Of a stretch of DNA of 64,000 bases, positions 1-11,395 are shown piece by piece; position 1 is the first letter of the stretch, and each line of letters opens with the position of its first letter. Source of the DNA: Membranipora membranacea (taxonomy: Eukaryota > Bryozoa > Gymnolaemata > Cheilostomatida > Membraniporidae). The DNA is taken from the NCBI GenBank assembly GCA_914767715.1, contig OU612065.1, positions 32,924,001 through 32,988,000 on the forward strand, in the 5' to 3' direction. Under the pieces are notes generated by a model. The model was given only the letters and a program-made list of their open reading frames with translations. It searched no databases and was not told the DNA's origin. The position numbers and the translations under genes are program-made.

Positions 1-560
1 GATTGACTTGACTCGAAGCTTTGCATTTATCACTTTAGAGAAAGGTATGATTACTGCTAATTTATTTTTAACTAATTCAGAGTTAATTGACTGAATATAT
101 TTGGGATGCACCTTTTCAGCACGCGGAATTGTCATCGTTTCAAGCACAAGACATTTGAGAATGCAACCTCTCATGATGAATTTCAATTTACACGGACAAG
201 TAGAAATTGTCATACCATAAAGAACATGAATAAAGATGTTTTTGGGTCCCAAGAAGTGGTCTTATTTCTTATCGCTTAATATTCCCAGACAATTTTGCAA
301 AGCCTTTTGTGTTGCCTGATGCCCAAATGATCAATGGTATTAGTTACTTCTCCAAATCGCAACCAGTAAAATTGCTTTAGTCATTGCCAATAAGGCTAGA
401 TATTTTTTGCACATATGGGGAAAAAAATAGATAAATAATATCACCTATCACAGGTTTCTGATCTCCATAGTATAACTGCAAAAATGATGGTTTTTGTACA
501 ACTCTAGGGTGAGAAAAGGTTAACCTTGCACAATTATTATTAACACACTGATCATGGATT
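1..560 (+). repeat. 3' flank of an upstream peptide-gene unit
   Basis: The first 300 or so bases match the DNA downstream of peptide gene 7 (34,630-34,810) and the segments at 26,820-27,120 and 36,225-36,420. Shared landmarks are the stretch around GAGAGAAAGG, a GGGATGCACCTTTT-type block, and the CATGATG stretch before a run resembling 27,000-27,120. The window therefore opens just after another copy of the unit whose gene lies outside. No coding sequence is recognised. The stretch from 561 to 1,290 holds nothing I can name. Confidence 0.6.
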
Positions 561-1293
561 CAAAATCCTCTGAATACAGCGGAAACATCTAAGCAAGCTG
601 TGAGAGCCCCTTATATAGACTTCACAAAGACACTCAAAGTCCGACTAAGTAATTGTCAGGCAGCCATTTCCACAATTAGTTTTCATCGACAAAAGAATTC
701 ATACCACTTCACAGCAAACACACCACTTTTTGTATCGCATGTCTACACAGAGAATTCTCCATGACAGTTTGGGTTGCATCCCCATGAGAGCAATTCGGAT
801 GTTGTTTTAAATGATGGCGATTGGATAATGGGAGTGTTACTAAAATCTCTAAAATTAATGGTTGATAGCAATTATACTTAGAAGTAATAGAGGGTCTCAA
901 AATAAAATAGAAACTGTTATATTCATTAAGTTTTTATGCAGCAATTAACTTTTAATAGCTGAAAGGCAAACCCACTTCTTTTAGAAACACTGCATCACCT
1001 TAACAAACCCTGTTTCAAGTTTTACAAAGAGATTCATTTATAAAAACATAGCAACATGTTTCAATGATTTAGCTGACAGGAATGTTTTGTTGTGTTCATA
1101 AAATTTGTCACCACTTTAGACATTCTGCATACACATTGGTTTACATCCTCTTCTAATCCTAGTAACGTATTGCATTTGCCTTGCAATCATGGAATTTGTC
1201 ACTTGCTAATGTAACAGCTTAAACTGCTGTTAAGCTTTACCTGTGCATGATGCCATGTTAACGATCAATCATTAAACATGGATGGAAGCTTAT

Positions 1294-1397
1294 TTAACCG
1301 AAAAGCTTATCCCAACCCTTCAACTTCAACTATTTTCTGCATTTTCGTGTTCTTTCAAAAGCTAAAGAAAAAACTTCAGCTTCAGTCTGTGTTACAG
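1294..1397 (-). pseudogene. Relic of a mature-peptide exon (exon 3)
   Basis: On the minus strand a CCCAG acceptor is followed by an exon that reads Ala, then VTQTEAE, and ends with GWDKLFG and a stop, the same start and end as exon 3 of genes 4, 5 and 7. The middle has diverged: it is five codons shorter, its residues no longer match, and there is an in-frame TAG at 1,330-1,332. I find no signal-peptide exon upstream (above 1,400), so this is an orphan, non-functional exon. Both ends match the family in the correct frame and distance, which makes chance resemblance unlikely. It is the most divergent copy in the window, suggesting the cluster is old. Confidence 0.75.
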
Positions 1398-1569
1398 CTG
1401 GGAAGATAGAATAGAAAAGACATGTAATATATGGTGAATCTTTTATACATGATTAGGGCATCATGAGATCTCAAAAGTGTGAAAACTAGAATGCAGAGAG
1501 AATATATCCGATGTGTGCATATTTTATAATGGACTGGCCGTGGTGTAGTGGAAACGCCATCTTTAGTTC

Positions 1570-2600
1570 CATTGGGAACAATTAATTGCTGGTCATGTTA
1601 TGATTTAATTGGAATTGGAACAGGATACCAAGTCCTGTTGGATCTTCGAAGTAATAAAGAGGGCAAAACAATTGCACCATAATATTACCAGCAATACCAA
1701 GTCCTGTTGGATAGTTGAATTTTAGAGAGCGGAAAAATAATATCATCTTTGCTATAAAACTTTATTGTAGGGTTGACAGTTATGAAAAGTTAAAGAGAAA
1801 AACTACACAAATCTTGTTAAATTTCATATTAACCACAGCTGTTTTTTTTTTCAAGATGTCCATTTCTCCAATTGTTCTGTTGATATCTAGAACACTAACT
1901 TGCCTTATTTGTTTGGACATACAAATCAAAAACAAAGTCATCTCTTTGTGTTTTGAAACCTGGGTCTAACTTTGCGTTATGCTTTCGATTTTCTACTACT
2001 TGAGAGTCAGAGATGGGATCATTAATTAAAGGACTAGCTACATCAACCACCTATCGTTAGCTCTCTGGAAATTTTTAATTAGCAAAACATGTTGCAGCCT
2101 TGTATGAATTAGCACATGGTTTAAGTTACAGCAATTTCTGCTACTGGGAGACTATGTTGATAACAATGGCTAGAGGAAATAAGACATACTAGTAATGAGA
2201 TATACTACAAATATCAAGACCGGATAAAAATTTAAGTATATGAAACCTCAAACGCATCAAAAACTGAAGAGTTTATCAGACGGAAGGCTCCACACAACGA
2301 CTTCAGCGAGGGCATAATGGCGATTGTGTACACTTCCTACTTTGGCCTGATAAAACATTCATGTATAAAATATGTTGTGCCTTGGCTAGGTTCAATATGA
2401 ATGTGTCCAATGTCGGCTCCAAGGAGGCAACAAGTGAAGTGTTCCTATCAGTAACAGAAAACAATGTGGAAAACGAACTACTTAAAAAGAAAGTTAAAAA
2501 TGTAGTGATTATAAAAATATATGACAATAGTAATACTTCGTTGTTCTGTTGATGACCGTTGAGTCTTTTAATTCAGATTTGAAGATGACTATATTTTGCC
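1570..2600 (+). repeat. Duplicated intergenic segment, copy 1 of 2
   Basis: This stretch is repeated in direct orientation at about 24,950-25,700. Shared landmarks are ACCAAGTCCTGTTGGAT repeated twice about 75 bp apart, and the block around GAGAGTCAGAGATGGGAT. The matching short open frames on both strands contain no recognisable domain and are probably non-coding. It leads into the promoter flank of degenerate peptide gene 1. Confidence 0.7.
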
Positions 2601-2609
2601 TTCACAACA

Positions 2610-2990
2610 GGAGTTGACATCCTGTACCAAAACTGATCACACCATAACATTATCAGCAATTAATGCTTTCCGTCATAACTTCCAAAAAACAAAACATAAG
2701 ACATGACAATATATTGCATCCTACGAATGTATATTTTTAGCATGAGGCAATGTAAGCTTGATATCCGGCTCATAAGCATTTTTTTGGTTCACATTAATTA
2801 CAGTAGAAATAATTGCAGCATTTTTGGTCTGCAATACACATATCAATCATCACAATCAGTAACAATAACAGACGGCGTGGTATTTTTTATCAAAAAAAAG
2901 GAAACCATTATTCAATTTGATACAATAGTACCAAATCAAGAATACTTCCAGTTGGTTAGAAGCTTAAAGGAAAAATGTTTCATATATAAA
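2610..2990 (+). promoter_or_regulatory. Family promoter flank of pseudogene 1
   Basis: The conserved 5' flank found at every member of the peptide family. It runs from a short inverted repeat around ACAGG...CCTGT, past a TTTTTGGTCTGCAATA block, then a CTTCCAGTTGGTT block, to a TATA box (TATATAAA, 2,983-2,990). The start of transcription is expected near 3,010-3,015, by alignment with the CACTCAGTTTTCC block of other copies. Confidence 0.65.
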
Positions 2991-3478
2991 GAAGCTTCAA
3001 CTAACAGCAATCACTCAGTTTTCCACAAACATATCAATCTTCAGAATTCAAAACTAGCTGTAAGTAAACTTGTTAACCTGTGAACATGTAATACCTCATG
3101 TCTGAAAGTTGTCATTTGAAGTCACTTGAGTATTTTGATTATGAACCACAAGGATGGTCATGAATCATTGTCTCAATACAAAGGAATACATTATTACGGG
3201 TAGAGCCATTTTAGGCAGCAGTTTGATTTGTTTCATCTACCCTATTTCAGATTTACAACATGAAGGTCTTTGGTAAGTTTACAAATGTTAAAATATAAAT
3301 AAACAAAGAAGTGAAGTCTTCAACATCTTATTACTGATCATCAGACTTTTGCTCTGTTTGGGATGTATTTCTTCACCAAGGGAAATACCACAACCTGTGT
3401 ACCCAATTGTGTGTCATGATACCATATATCATACAAAAGTAAGCACATATCAGATATCTTTTCTCATCTGTCTTTCTA
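2983..3478 (+). pseudogene. Peptide gene 1, decayed copy without signal core or mature exon
   Basis: TATA box, 5'UTR exon (donor after 3,059) and signal exon (acceptor before 3,251, ATG at 3,260) align with the intact family members. The signal exon keeps only MKVF plus one base (3,260-3,272) before the GTAAGT donor: exactly 30 nt, ten codons of hydrophobic core, are deleted. Intron 2 can be followed to about 3,478, at the position of the exon 3 acceptor in gene 7. There the family sequence stops and the unrelated repeat at 3,481-3,790 begins, so exons 3 and 4 are missing. No functional peptide can be made. The promoter looks intact, so a transcript is possible. Confidence 0.8.
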
Positions 3479-3480
3479 AA

Positions 3481-3790
3481 TAGAATACATCAGCTAAACT
3501 ATGCTGGCAGAATTATCAGAAAACTTTGCTACAGATAAAGATGTACAACATCGCTCACCAGTTGAGCGAGTAATTACTTTGTATCAATTGTCCTACATGC
3601 CTAAGTGGAGAGAAGTGATATGTGAATGGGGCCATATTTTCCACAGAACCACTGACTACTGAAAATATGCTGACTGATGCTGAAAAAAATCAAACTTTGT
3701 GTAACAGCATGTAGTATGAGTACTGATTATTGGAATAGTCAAACTACGCTCCTTGTGATTATTGAGAGTGAATGGCTCTCAACTATTTCT
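3481..3790 (+). repeat. 310-bp direct repeat, copy 1
   Basis: Repeated in the same orientation at 5,482-5,800. Shared blocks include TAGAATACATCAGC, GTTGAGCGAG, and CCTAAGTGGAGAGAAGTGAT. It abuts the broken end of peptide gene 1 exactly where its exon 3 should be, so this copy or its source probably caused that truncation. No terminal inverted repeats or coding potential seen. Confidence 0.7.
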
Positions 3791-3799
3791 ATTTGTTAG

Positions 3800-5480
3800 A
3801 CAAAGATGCTCTGAGCATGGAGTTAGCTCTGAATGTTATTGTATGTGGGCTGAGGGAGGCAAAGGTAAATCAACTATTGTAAGCCTGGTATATATTCATT
3901 ACATGTCTACAAAGGAGCTCTTGATGTTATACTATATCATTCTCAGCTATCTCAGTTATATGGTGTACAGGAAGCAATTTTGGTATTTTTCTCTCTCACT
4001 CTTGGATGGTAGTTCCATAGTAGGTGTTGGCAGATAGTATTAAAGTGTTAGAATAAGGCTAGTGGCAACACTATTTAAAGTAATAAATTTTAATCTGTCA
4101 GCTTGAGTGCCACAAGCAGGGAGGTTAGCTACTAACAGGCATAATTACATAATTACCTTGATATTCTTGTTGTCAAAATTTTTAATTGTCCAACTAAGTA
4201 TAATTAACACTGTTTGTTAATCCTTCACACACATTCCATTGCACTTGTAACAAGTCATCATGAGACACTTGTGAAATCAGAGAGACAGAAGTCATTGCAA
4301 GCGGAGCTAACTTCCTGTCTTTTGCTGCTGATAATAAATGCGGTGAGTTTTTAAATTCGCGAATATTCATTTTTATAATGATGGTTGTTTGGGTGGAAGT
4401 GCAATCATGATCATTCTTTGACAGAAGAGTGAGGGGGCAGGAAGTTGTAACCTTTCATGCAAACTACTAGATAATTGTCCAAATTCCATTTGTATATTTT
4501 CATCCAATTGTTTCACCAACTCTGCTTCAAAGCACATCATTGTACAGAGTTATTAAGCCAAGAATGAGATTGCCTCGCAAAAAAACCTCAAATTCTCTCG
4601 TGCACTTATTTTCCAGTATTTGCAACAATATTTCAATAATTTTCCGTGCTTCTTGGTCAACTTCAAGAGTTGAGCCAGCATTTTATGATAACCTGTGTGT
4701 TTATCCACCGGTTGTCCATTTTTAAAATCAACTGGTACCTTATAAGTTCTGTGAAGGTTGCCTATGAATGCCACTGTAAACAAAATTAACATTCTGACTG
4801 GCTTATTTTGATTATGACTTCATGGGTAAATAACTTGGAGACCAACAATACATCCAATTTTCCTCGGCTGAGAAGTTGATGTCAAGTGAAAGGCAAACAA
4901 ATGTCAAATAGACACAGTGAGAATCTTGTTCAAATTCAATGAGCTAATCTCACTGAAAATTACAGCCTTTAAGCAGATAATCTTTCAAAGCTCTCAGATT
5001 ATTATTATCGGCTGCATTGATAAATTTAGAATTTACAGTGACCACCAGACGAGTCCTATTGTGTCATTGAATGATAGGCCTGTTTGATTTACTCTTGCTT
5101 CTTTATACCCATATACCATATAATTCAGAGCTTCCCCGATTGGGGCGAATCTTTTCTTTTCGTTTCATCATGATGTAACTCGAAGGCAGTCCATTTGAGT
5201 TGAGAGTGATCAGTTCCAAATTGTTGCATGAAAGCTTGTGATACTCCCTTCATACCACACTTCTAGAAGCCAAGCAAATAGGCCTACTCATCCCTCCACG
5301 AGAAGATCTTGTTAAAGAGATTATGTGTAAAAAGTTTTCCACTGGCAATATTTAAAAGCACAGAACACTCCAGGTAATGTAATGATAAGCCGACGAAATG
5401 CTGATGTTCAAATCTATTAAGTCGTACCGTACCCTACATTTTGTTTTGTGCAATCTGTCAATGTTAGCAGCAATTGCATA
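3800..5480. other. Intergenic stretch with nothing recognised
   Basis: About 1.7 kb of AT-rich sequence between the two copies of the 310-bp repeat. Short open frames on both strands (for example around 3,762-4,037 and 4,553-4,792) show no domain, signal peptide or splice context that I recognise. No tRNA-like or terminal-repeat structure was found. Confidence 0.5.
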
Positions 5481-5481
5481 T

Positions 5482-5800
5482 GTAGAATACATCAGCCAAT
5501 CTATTCTAGCGGAATGATTACAAAGCTTTGCTACCAATTGAAAAGTACAAAATCGCAAACTGGTTGAGCGAGGATCTACTTTGTATAAAACATCCCACAT
5601 GCCTAAGTGGAGAGAAGTGATATGAGAATGAGGCCATATTCTCGTCAGAACAAATGATTGACAAAAATATTACTGAAAATATGTTTGCTGATGCTAAAAA
5701 AACATATACTTGGTGTCATAGCATGTAGTATTATTACTGATTATTGGTATAGTCTTAATCTACGCTCCTCGGGTTATTTTAGCGTGAATGGCTTTCATCA
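5482..5800 (+). repeat. 310-bp direct repeat, copy 2
   Basis: Second copy of the repeat at 3,481-3,790, about 2.0 kb away. It is followed by a short piece (5,806-5,870, from GCAGCCAATGGAGCACAG) that recurs at 27,608-27,675, and then by the 3' end of the gene 2 unit. Confidence 0.7.
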
Positions 5801-6482
5801 GCTGTTTTGCAGCCAATGGAGCACAGAAAAATATTTGTATTTACACCTTATTTGTTAGTTAAAACACAGTGTCCTGCGCAACAATTCCAGGTGACGGGGT
5901 AGACAACTCAATATTTTGTACCTCTCTGACAATTTTGTAAATACGAAAATATTCCTTTCAATATATACAAGAGGTGTATGCAAAATATAGACACTCAGAC
6001 TACACAAATTAACTATAAAACAACAAATATTATTCTTTGCTCTTAACTGATAAATGGGAAATTTCATCGTTGTAAGTCAATATTTTATATATTTGGAACA
6101 AAAAATATATCAAGGTTTTGTACAATACAATGGATTTTAATGTTTCAGACAAAAAACAATGCGGTGATGTGATACTAAACTCATGGTATACTTCTCATCG
6201 TGGTTTACATGTTGCATTGAACCCTGAAAAATGTAGAAAACTGAATAGAAATTACTATAATCATTGGTTTGGTGATAACATTGTAGTAAGTATCCGAAAG
6301 ATACATGCCACAGGTCATTCGATGGAATCATTCTGATTTGTAGATTGATGACTTCAAACCAGTTTAACCGGTCCTGTTCATTAAAATCAGGTGTATGGTC
6401 GTTTAGACTAAAATTTCACAAAATGATCATATCAAAGTATTTTTGTTACTTTTCCAGTTATTACCTGTTTCGTTTCACCAAG

Positions 6483-6888
6483 TTAGCCAAAAAAGTTATC
6501 GAGTGCAGTTCCACTTTTCACCCCCGCTTTATAAATTGCTTCTGCAACTCCACCTTCTGTCTGTGAGACAGCTGTAAAGATAGATGAGAACATATATCTA
6601 ATATGAGCTCACTCTCGCTTTCTTTCATGACATACATTGGGGGGGGGGGGGGGAGGGAACAGGCTAAGTATCATGTATTGTAAAAGCTTCAGCTTTAGTC
6701 TGAGTCAAAGTTGGAATCCAGATGAGAATAAATATTTGATAAGTGGTTTTTTTCTATGTAAAAAAAATCTTAAATCGGACAAAAGACCATGGGAGATCTT
6801 ATATCTTATACATGCTTTATTGATATTTGAACTTTTTAAACTTACCAATTGAAGCGATAAGCATTGAGATCAGTACAAATACCTTCAT
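6483..6888 (-). CDS. Peptide gene 2: short secreted peptide precursor, 43 aa, probably amidated
   Basis: The CDS joins 6,846-6,888 (43 nt, exon 2) and 6,483-6,571 (89 nt, exon 3). The 5'UTR exon ends at 7,098, with a TATA box at 7,168-7,175, and exon 3 ends at 6,465. All borders are GT-AG. Residues 1-15 (MKVFVLISMLIASIA) form a hydrophobic signal core, with likely cleavage after VSQTEG at residue 21. The mature part of about 22 residues ends NFFG-stop, and the final Gly is a standard donor for C-terminal amidation. It has two Lys, one Glu and one Asp, so it is nearly neutral. It differs from gene 3 by one residue (Thr for Ala in SGTALD). It lacks the ten-residue GFVADQAVKG-type block of genes 4, 5 and 7. 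A host-defence or venom-type role is inferred from architecture only. Confidence 0.75.
6639..6653 (+). repeat. G15 tract in intron 2 of gene 2
   Basis: A run of 15 G on the plus strand. The orthologous site is 15 C in gene 3 (13,235-13,249), 11 G in gene 4 (16,327-16,337) and 7 G in gene 6 (29,754-29,760). It is absent from genes 5 and 7, and so marks the gene 2/3/4/6 intron lineage. Confidence 0.9.
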
Positions 6889-7104
6889 TATGTTTTATCT
6901 GGAGAGAGAATGAAACAATTCAAAATGATGTCTGTAACAGCCTAACCCTAAAACAAAATATGTACCACATTTCTATACAATACATGAGGTGTAGACAATA
7001 ATTTATGACCCACTCTGTAATTTCAAATCACAAGAATCAAGTTGATTTAAATGCCAGCTTCCAGATATGAGATTCACAGTTTGAAAGAAATACTTACAGC
7101 TAGC

Positions 7105-7740
7105 TCGGAATTCTGTGAATTGATATGAGTGTGGAGAACTGAGTGATTGCTGTTAGTCGAAGCTTCTTTATATATGGAATATTTTCATTAGAACTGCCAA
7201 ACCAACTGGAAGTATTCTATATTCGGAAATATGTGATCAAATAAAGTAGTTGTTTCCCATTTTTTTGGAAAAATTATCATGCCATATTATCTTATTGCTA
7301 TTGACTGTAATGGTTGGTATGATTATTGCAGACTAAAATGCTGCAATGATTTTTACTTTAATAAAAGTGAAAAACAAACTGTTGATGAGACCAATAACAA
7401 ATTTCAATTGCCTAGTGCTAAAAACAAAAGCCCTTACGTTCCATTGATAAATTGTGAGGGAAGCAATAATGGGTTAAGACTAAAAGGATATGCAAAATTA
7501 TGCCACTTAGCATAATTAGTTTCATGGAAGTGATTGGGGAAACCATTAATTGTTGGTAAAGTTATGATGAAATGGAACAAGACATAAGTGCTGCTGCTAC
7601 TTTATCGAAGAATACCAGCTCATATGCAAGTTTACTTGAAAATTATGGTAAAAAAAAAAAATTGTAAGCTTGAATGACGCAGATTTGGCTACATAAAAAT
7701 CATAAAGCTGAGCTTGATGCAATATTATGTCTGTTATCAA
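7105..7740 (-). promoter_or_regulatory. Promoter and conserved 5' flank of peptide gene 2
   Basis: Reading leftward: the TATA box is at 7,168-7,175, with transcription expected to start near 7,142. Further upstream come the family blocks: the complement of CTTCCAGTTGGTTTGG, a GGGAAACAAC block, and the GTCTGCAATA block. The same arrangement, in opposite orientation, precedes gene 3. Confidence 0.65.
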
Positions 7741-8394
7741 TCCAGAAGTGATCTAGTCTCTCTAGTCCATTCTTCACAGACATAATCTGCAAAACCTCAA
7801 GCCCCTGAAGTCTTTGCATACCTGAATCAGCTCAACTTTATAGCACAGATTATGAAAATAACATGTGTCCCAACAAACTTAGTCAATCCAATTGAAATGG
7901 TATCAAAGGCCATGACCTTCTACAATTTCGCACTGATGACTCTGTAGGTTAACTCAATCACCTCCTGCCACTGCTCCCCTCAGTTTTCAGTTTGCAAAGT
8001 TGGTTTGTAGAAAAAAAGGATTTTGCAATACCAGCACTTTTCTCCTGATTCCTTGTATTGCCCATAATGCAAGGAACAATGGGCGACTTACTGAGCCCAA
8101 AAATAAAAGTTTTATAATTTGAAGCTGCGTTTTCAATGCCCATGTATAAGGGACACTTTACCATTGGAAGCATACTAAAATATTCATATTTCTTTGCCAA
8201 CTCGGTAGCAGCGCATTTTCTGGAGGTGGCATTCACCAATCAGGTGCATAATCCAGCGAGGAACACATTGGGATTGGGAAGGAGAAAAAAATTCTAGCAC
8301 CTCAAACCTACAAACTAGCAATGTAATTCTTGCAGTGTCATAACATACAAGGTTTTGATTCTGGGATACGTGGTAACACTTTTGGTATAGTATA

Positions 8395-8491
8395 GAAATT
8401 ATTGATACAATGAATAATAAGAGCATGATATGATAAAATTGCAGAGGATATATCATAACACGCTCTAAATCTTCATTGTATCAATAATTTC
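8395..8491. repeat. Hairpin with 20-bp perfect arms
   Basis: GAAATTATTGATACAATGAA at 8,395-8,414 is the exact reverse complement of 8,472-8,491, with a 57-bp loop. It could be the end structure of a small foldback element. No clear target-site duplication is visible. Confidence 0.75.
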
Positions 8492-8683
8492 TACATTCTT
8501 ACTCTGTGATATAATGGTGGTCTGAATGATGCACCGCAAGAAATATACTGCAAACACTGGATCTGGTTTACCAAGCCTGGTATGTGTACCACAGAACACT
8601 GAAGTGTGAGTTATTAGCAACATGTGTATTTCATGCTGGCCCATATTTATGTCAATTTACTTGGTCATCAGACACCAAGCAGC

Positions 8684-8719
8684 ATCACAAAGTAAGGATA
8701 AATATCCTTACTCTGTGAT
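8684..8719. repeat. 36-bp near-perfect palindrome
   Basis: ATCACAAAGTAAGGATA followed, after one unpaired-type step, by its complement ending CTCTGTGAT. One mismatch per arm. The same core forms a perfect 32-bp palindrome at 19,168-19,199 inside the 3-kb transposon, and a half-copy (TTACTCTGTGATA) lies at 8,499-8,511. Confidence 0.8.
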
Positions 8720-9779
8720 ATCATTGAATGAAGTCGAAACGTGGGACACAGAAGCACTGAAAGATTATTGAAGGCATCATGGTTTTAAATGCTCTGTAAC
8801 AAGAAAACAACTGACCTAGCCTGACAAAAGGTACCAGAAAATATCAGAACAAGGGACTATATGACATAATTCAAGATTGAAGTTTCAGTTCCAGATCCTA
8901 ATTGATAGCCAAAGATGATGCCATGACAAAATGGCCACCCATCTCATACTTTGAGATACATAAATTTATCGCCAAACTGGGACATTCTCTCTCTGACAGT
9001 GCCTTAACAAGAGCTTTTTTAACCACACTATCAGCAAAGAAAGCAGATCTTGATATCTGAAAGCAAAATTTACTCCAAGTAATCGCCTGAGAGATGAGCC
9101 ACATTCAATGCAAACATAAAATTAGTGCATACCAAACAAATTTGAAGAGATTGAATACAATATCATGATCAATTTGTCGCTTTCATTGATGTCAATAAAT
9201 TAATCTAATGTTTGAATTTCAAGTAAGAGGATAACCGCCTCAACAAAAAACAATCGTCAAATGAAATGCTATCCCTGATTCCCAGCTGTGGATACAGCGA
9301 CAACACTTTTTCTGGTACAGCTGAGAGCAAGCGAGCCGATTTTCCCACCAGGTAATAAATATCAGGTTGTGACAAATTTTCATTTTCCGGTCAAGATGTA
9401 GCAAGGATTTTTTTTTGTCTGAAGCGGTTAGCAATAATTTTCATGAATGACCAGAGAGATACACAGTGTGAACTCAATTTTTTATTGAGTTTATCAAGGT
9501 TAACATAACAGAGCTGTAACATGATGTAACAAGTCATAAGGGATAACAACAAATTGAATGCCAGTACCATAATCCTAACAACAATTTATAATCTTTGCCC
9601 TGATTGACAATTGACAATGTGGTAACAGGTCAATTTCAGGACTGCCACCAAACTCCACAAGAACCTGATATAATAATTATTGATCAGGAATCTACAGCAT
9701 TGCTGTTGCTCAATAAGTGGCCGAACTTGGTAAGAAAGTTGATGTTATGAAACACTGTAAAAGAATCCAATCTATAGCA

Positions 9780-10140
9780 CAACTCATGCAGAAAGTGAAC
9801 GTAACCGCTGGAGAAATATATGATGTTCAGTGTAACACTATGGACCAGAGTAATAGTTGCTTTTAGAAAGCTGCACGGATAGGCAGAATTACTGCATCAA
9901 ACTTCACACTAAGGTAAACACCATGAGGAAAAAAATCGGACACTGACTTCATCAATTCCCTCACATGGGCATCTGGACCAAATTAAGCATGGGATAGAGT
10001 CTGAAGAGAAGGCTAGGGAGGGTTCATGCCATTGCCCCCTGGAACCTGTAGTCCTGCAAGCCCACATTTTGCCGATGTCAAGTATCTAACACCCAAAACC
10101 TATGCTGGAGAATTCGCTCAACCATTTGTCAGATGCAGCA
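9780..10140 (+). pseudogene. Degenerate YqaJ-type exonuclease domain
   Basis: The plus-strand frame around 9,825-9,900 reads MDQSNSCF-stop-KAARIGRITASNF. This matches the hallmark start of YqaJ viral-recombinase/exonuclease domains, in which a Trp commonly stands where the TAG now is, followed by R-x-GRITAS-x-F. In another frame, 9,979-10,020 reads QIKHGIESEEKAREG, the next family motif (HG...E..AR). Frameshifts and several stops separate the two, so the copy is dead. Such domains are common in transposon-borne genes of invertebrates. The motif pair in correct order and spacing makes the assignment fairly safe. The C-terminal limit is uncertain. Confidence 0.7.
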
Positions 10141-11060
10141 AACGATTAACCGTACAAGAAAATTAGAGGGATACACCCACACAGTCAAAATCTTCGACAA
10201 CGGGGATAACAAATTTTATTTCCGAAAAGTGTGGCAGTACAAAACTAAAGGTCAATCACAATATATCATATGAAGACACAGTGCAGTGAATAACCTGTTA
10301 ATATTCAACCAACACATTTCTGTACCAGACCTTGGGCCGAAACCATAAAAATTGATAACCAATCATAAGCTGGATTAGAAACCCCATAAAAATATGACAC
10401 TTGGCAAAACTAATTACCTTTGCCCCTAATATTGGTGATTGGTTTCAAAAAGTGGAGAAAAACAATGAGATTGCAAAAGTCAAAAGCTAAGACTAAGGGT
10501 GAGGCCTAGGTCACCAGACATCATAACACATTTTTAATTACTGATTATATTTTTATGGTCATAAGTTCAATTGTCATCCACATGTTGTCAATTTGAATAG
10601 CTGTGGTGATCTGTTTTGGCATGATTATTATAGGCTTGATCTGCTTGTCGTGAGAGCTTTGCTGCTTGTTAGCTGACTTCGAATTGATGATAGGAGAACC
10701 AAGGACTTTAGAGTTATCGATATGAAATCGAATCGGGGCGATAGTGTAGTAGAGTATGCATTGAGATTTAACCCAGCATATTGTACAGACAGGAAATCAC
10801 CATTAACCCCACATAATCTGTAAAACAAAACAAAGCAAAGTTAGCTTAAATTCAATTATTACTAAGCGCTTAAACTAAGACTCAACAGAAACATACTTAA
10901 ACATTTCAGTGTAGGGTTAAAGCTCAAACATCATAGATTATCATTATTGAAATTTATATATATAGTGATGGTGATGGAAAATAGTAATATTGTAGTAAAT
11001 AGAAGGAATAATACACTGAGACAAATTGAAATATAACAAAATAAAATCACAGGGCCATGC
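10140..11060. other. Spacer stretch with nothing recognised
   Basis: Follows the YqaJ relic and may include its eroded 3' part. A minus-strand open frame at 10,628-10,828 is Ser/Leu-rich without a recognisable domain. I see no confident gene or repeat. Confidence 0.4.
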
Positions 11061-11062
11061 GA

Positions 11063-11395
11063 AATCTAGGCATGTGAAACAACCCGTGAAGAATCACACA
11101 ACGGGAAAACAACAGAAGTCACAAAAACATCTTCAAAATAACCGCAGAGTCACGGGATCTTTGGGCACGTGAATCAACCCTGGAAAGATTGCGGAATTAG
11201 AAAACCAATATATTGCACCATAGAAAACAAGTGCAGTTGACACCATAAGCTATTTGAAAATCACGAGCAATAGAAGTCACAAAAGATCTTCAAAACAACC
11301 CTGGAAAGATTGCAAAACCGGAAAACGAACAGATTACACCATGGATAAACCGGTGCACTTGACACCATAAATTATCTAAAAATGACCAAAACAAA
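11063..11395 (+). repeat. Degenerate tandem repeat, unit about 121 bp
   Basis: AACCCTGGAAAGATTGC occurs at 11,176 and 11,297, each followed by a GAAAAC block and then GACACCATAA 60-70 bp later. A weaker third copy lies upstream from about 11,063. The stretch 11,400-11,870 after it holds nothing I can name. Confidence 0.65.

Larger units (their letters stand above)
5870..7740 (-). repeat. Inverted-repeat arm A carrying peptide gene 2
   Basis: This arm is matched in reverse orientation by 12,120-14,000, which carries peptide gene 3. Homology covers the 3' flank, all exons and introns, and about 550 bp of promoter flank. The outer limit here is near the ATTCCAGGTGACGGGG block (5,882) and the inner limit near the AATCATAAAGCTGAGC block (7,698). 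The 4.4-kb spacer 7,745-12,115 is unrelated. Confidence 0.8.
7745..9860. other. Spacer between genes 2 and 3, left part: transposon debris
   Basis: Unique to this head-to-head pair. It contains two hairpin-forming palindromes (8,395-8,491 and 8,684-8,719), short open frames without recognisable domains, and, at its right end, the approach to the YqaJ relic. The sequence upstream of 9,860 is probably part of the same dead element, but I cannot name a domain in it. Confidence 0.4.

Noticed and set aside
1531-1570. tRNA-like A-box stretch (GGTGTAGTGG)
   Set aside because: No B box or foldable arms follow. It resembles the start of the MITE core but is too short to call.
6118-6336. 72-codon plus-strand frame opposite the 3' exon of gene 2
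   Set aside because: It lies antisense to the family 3'UTR region, and the counterparts at 13,560-13,856, 15,830-15,990 and 29,230-29,390 break the frame differently.
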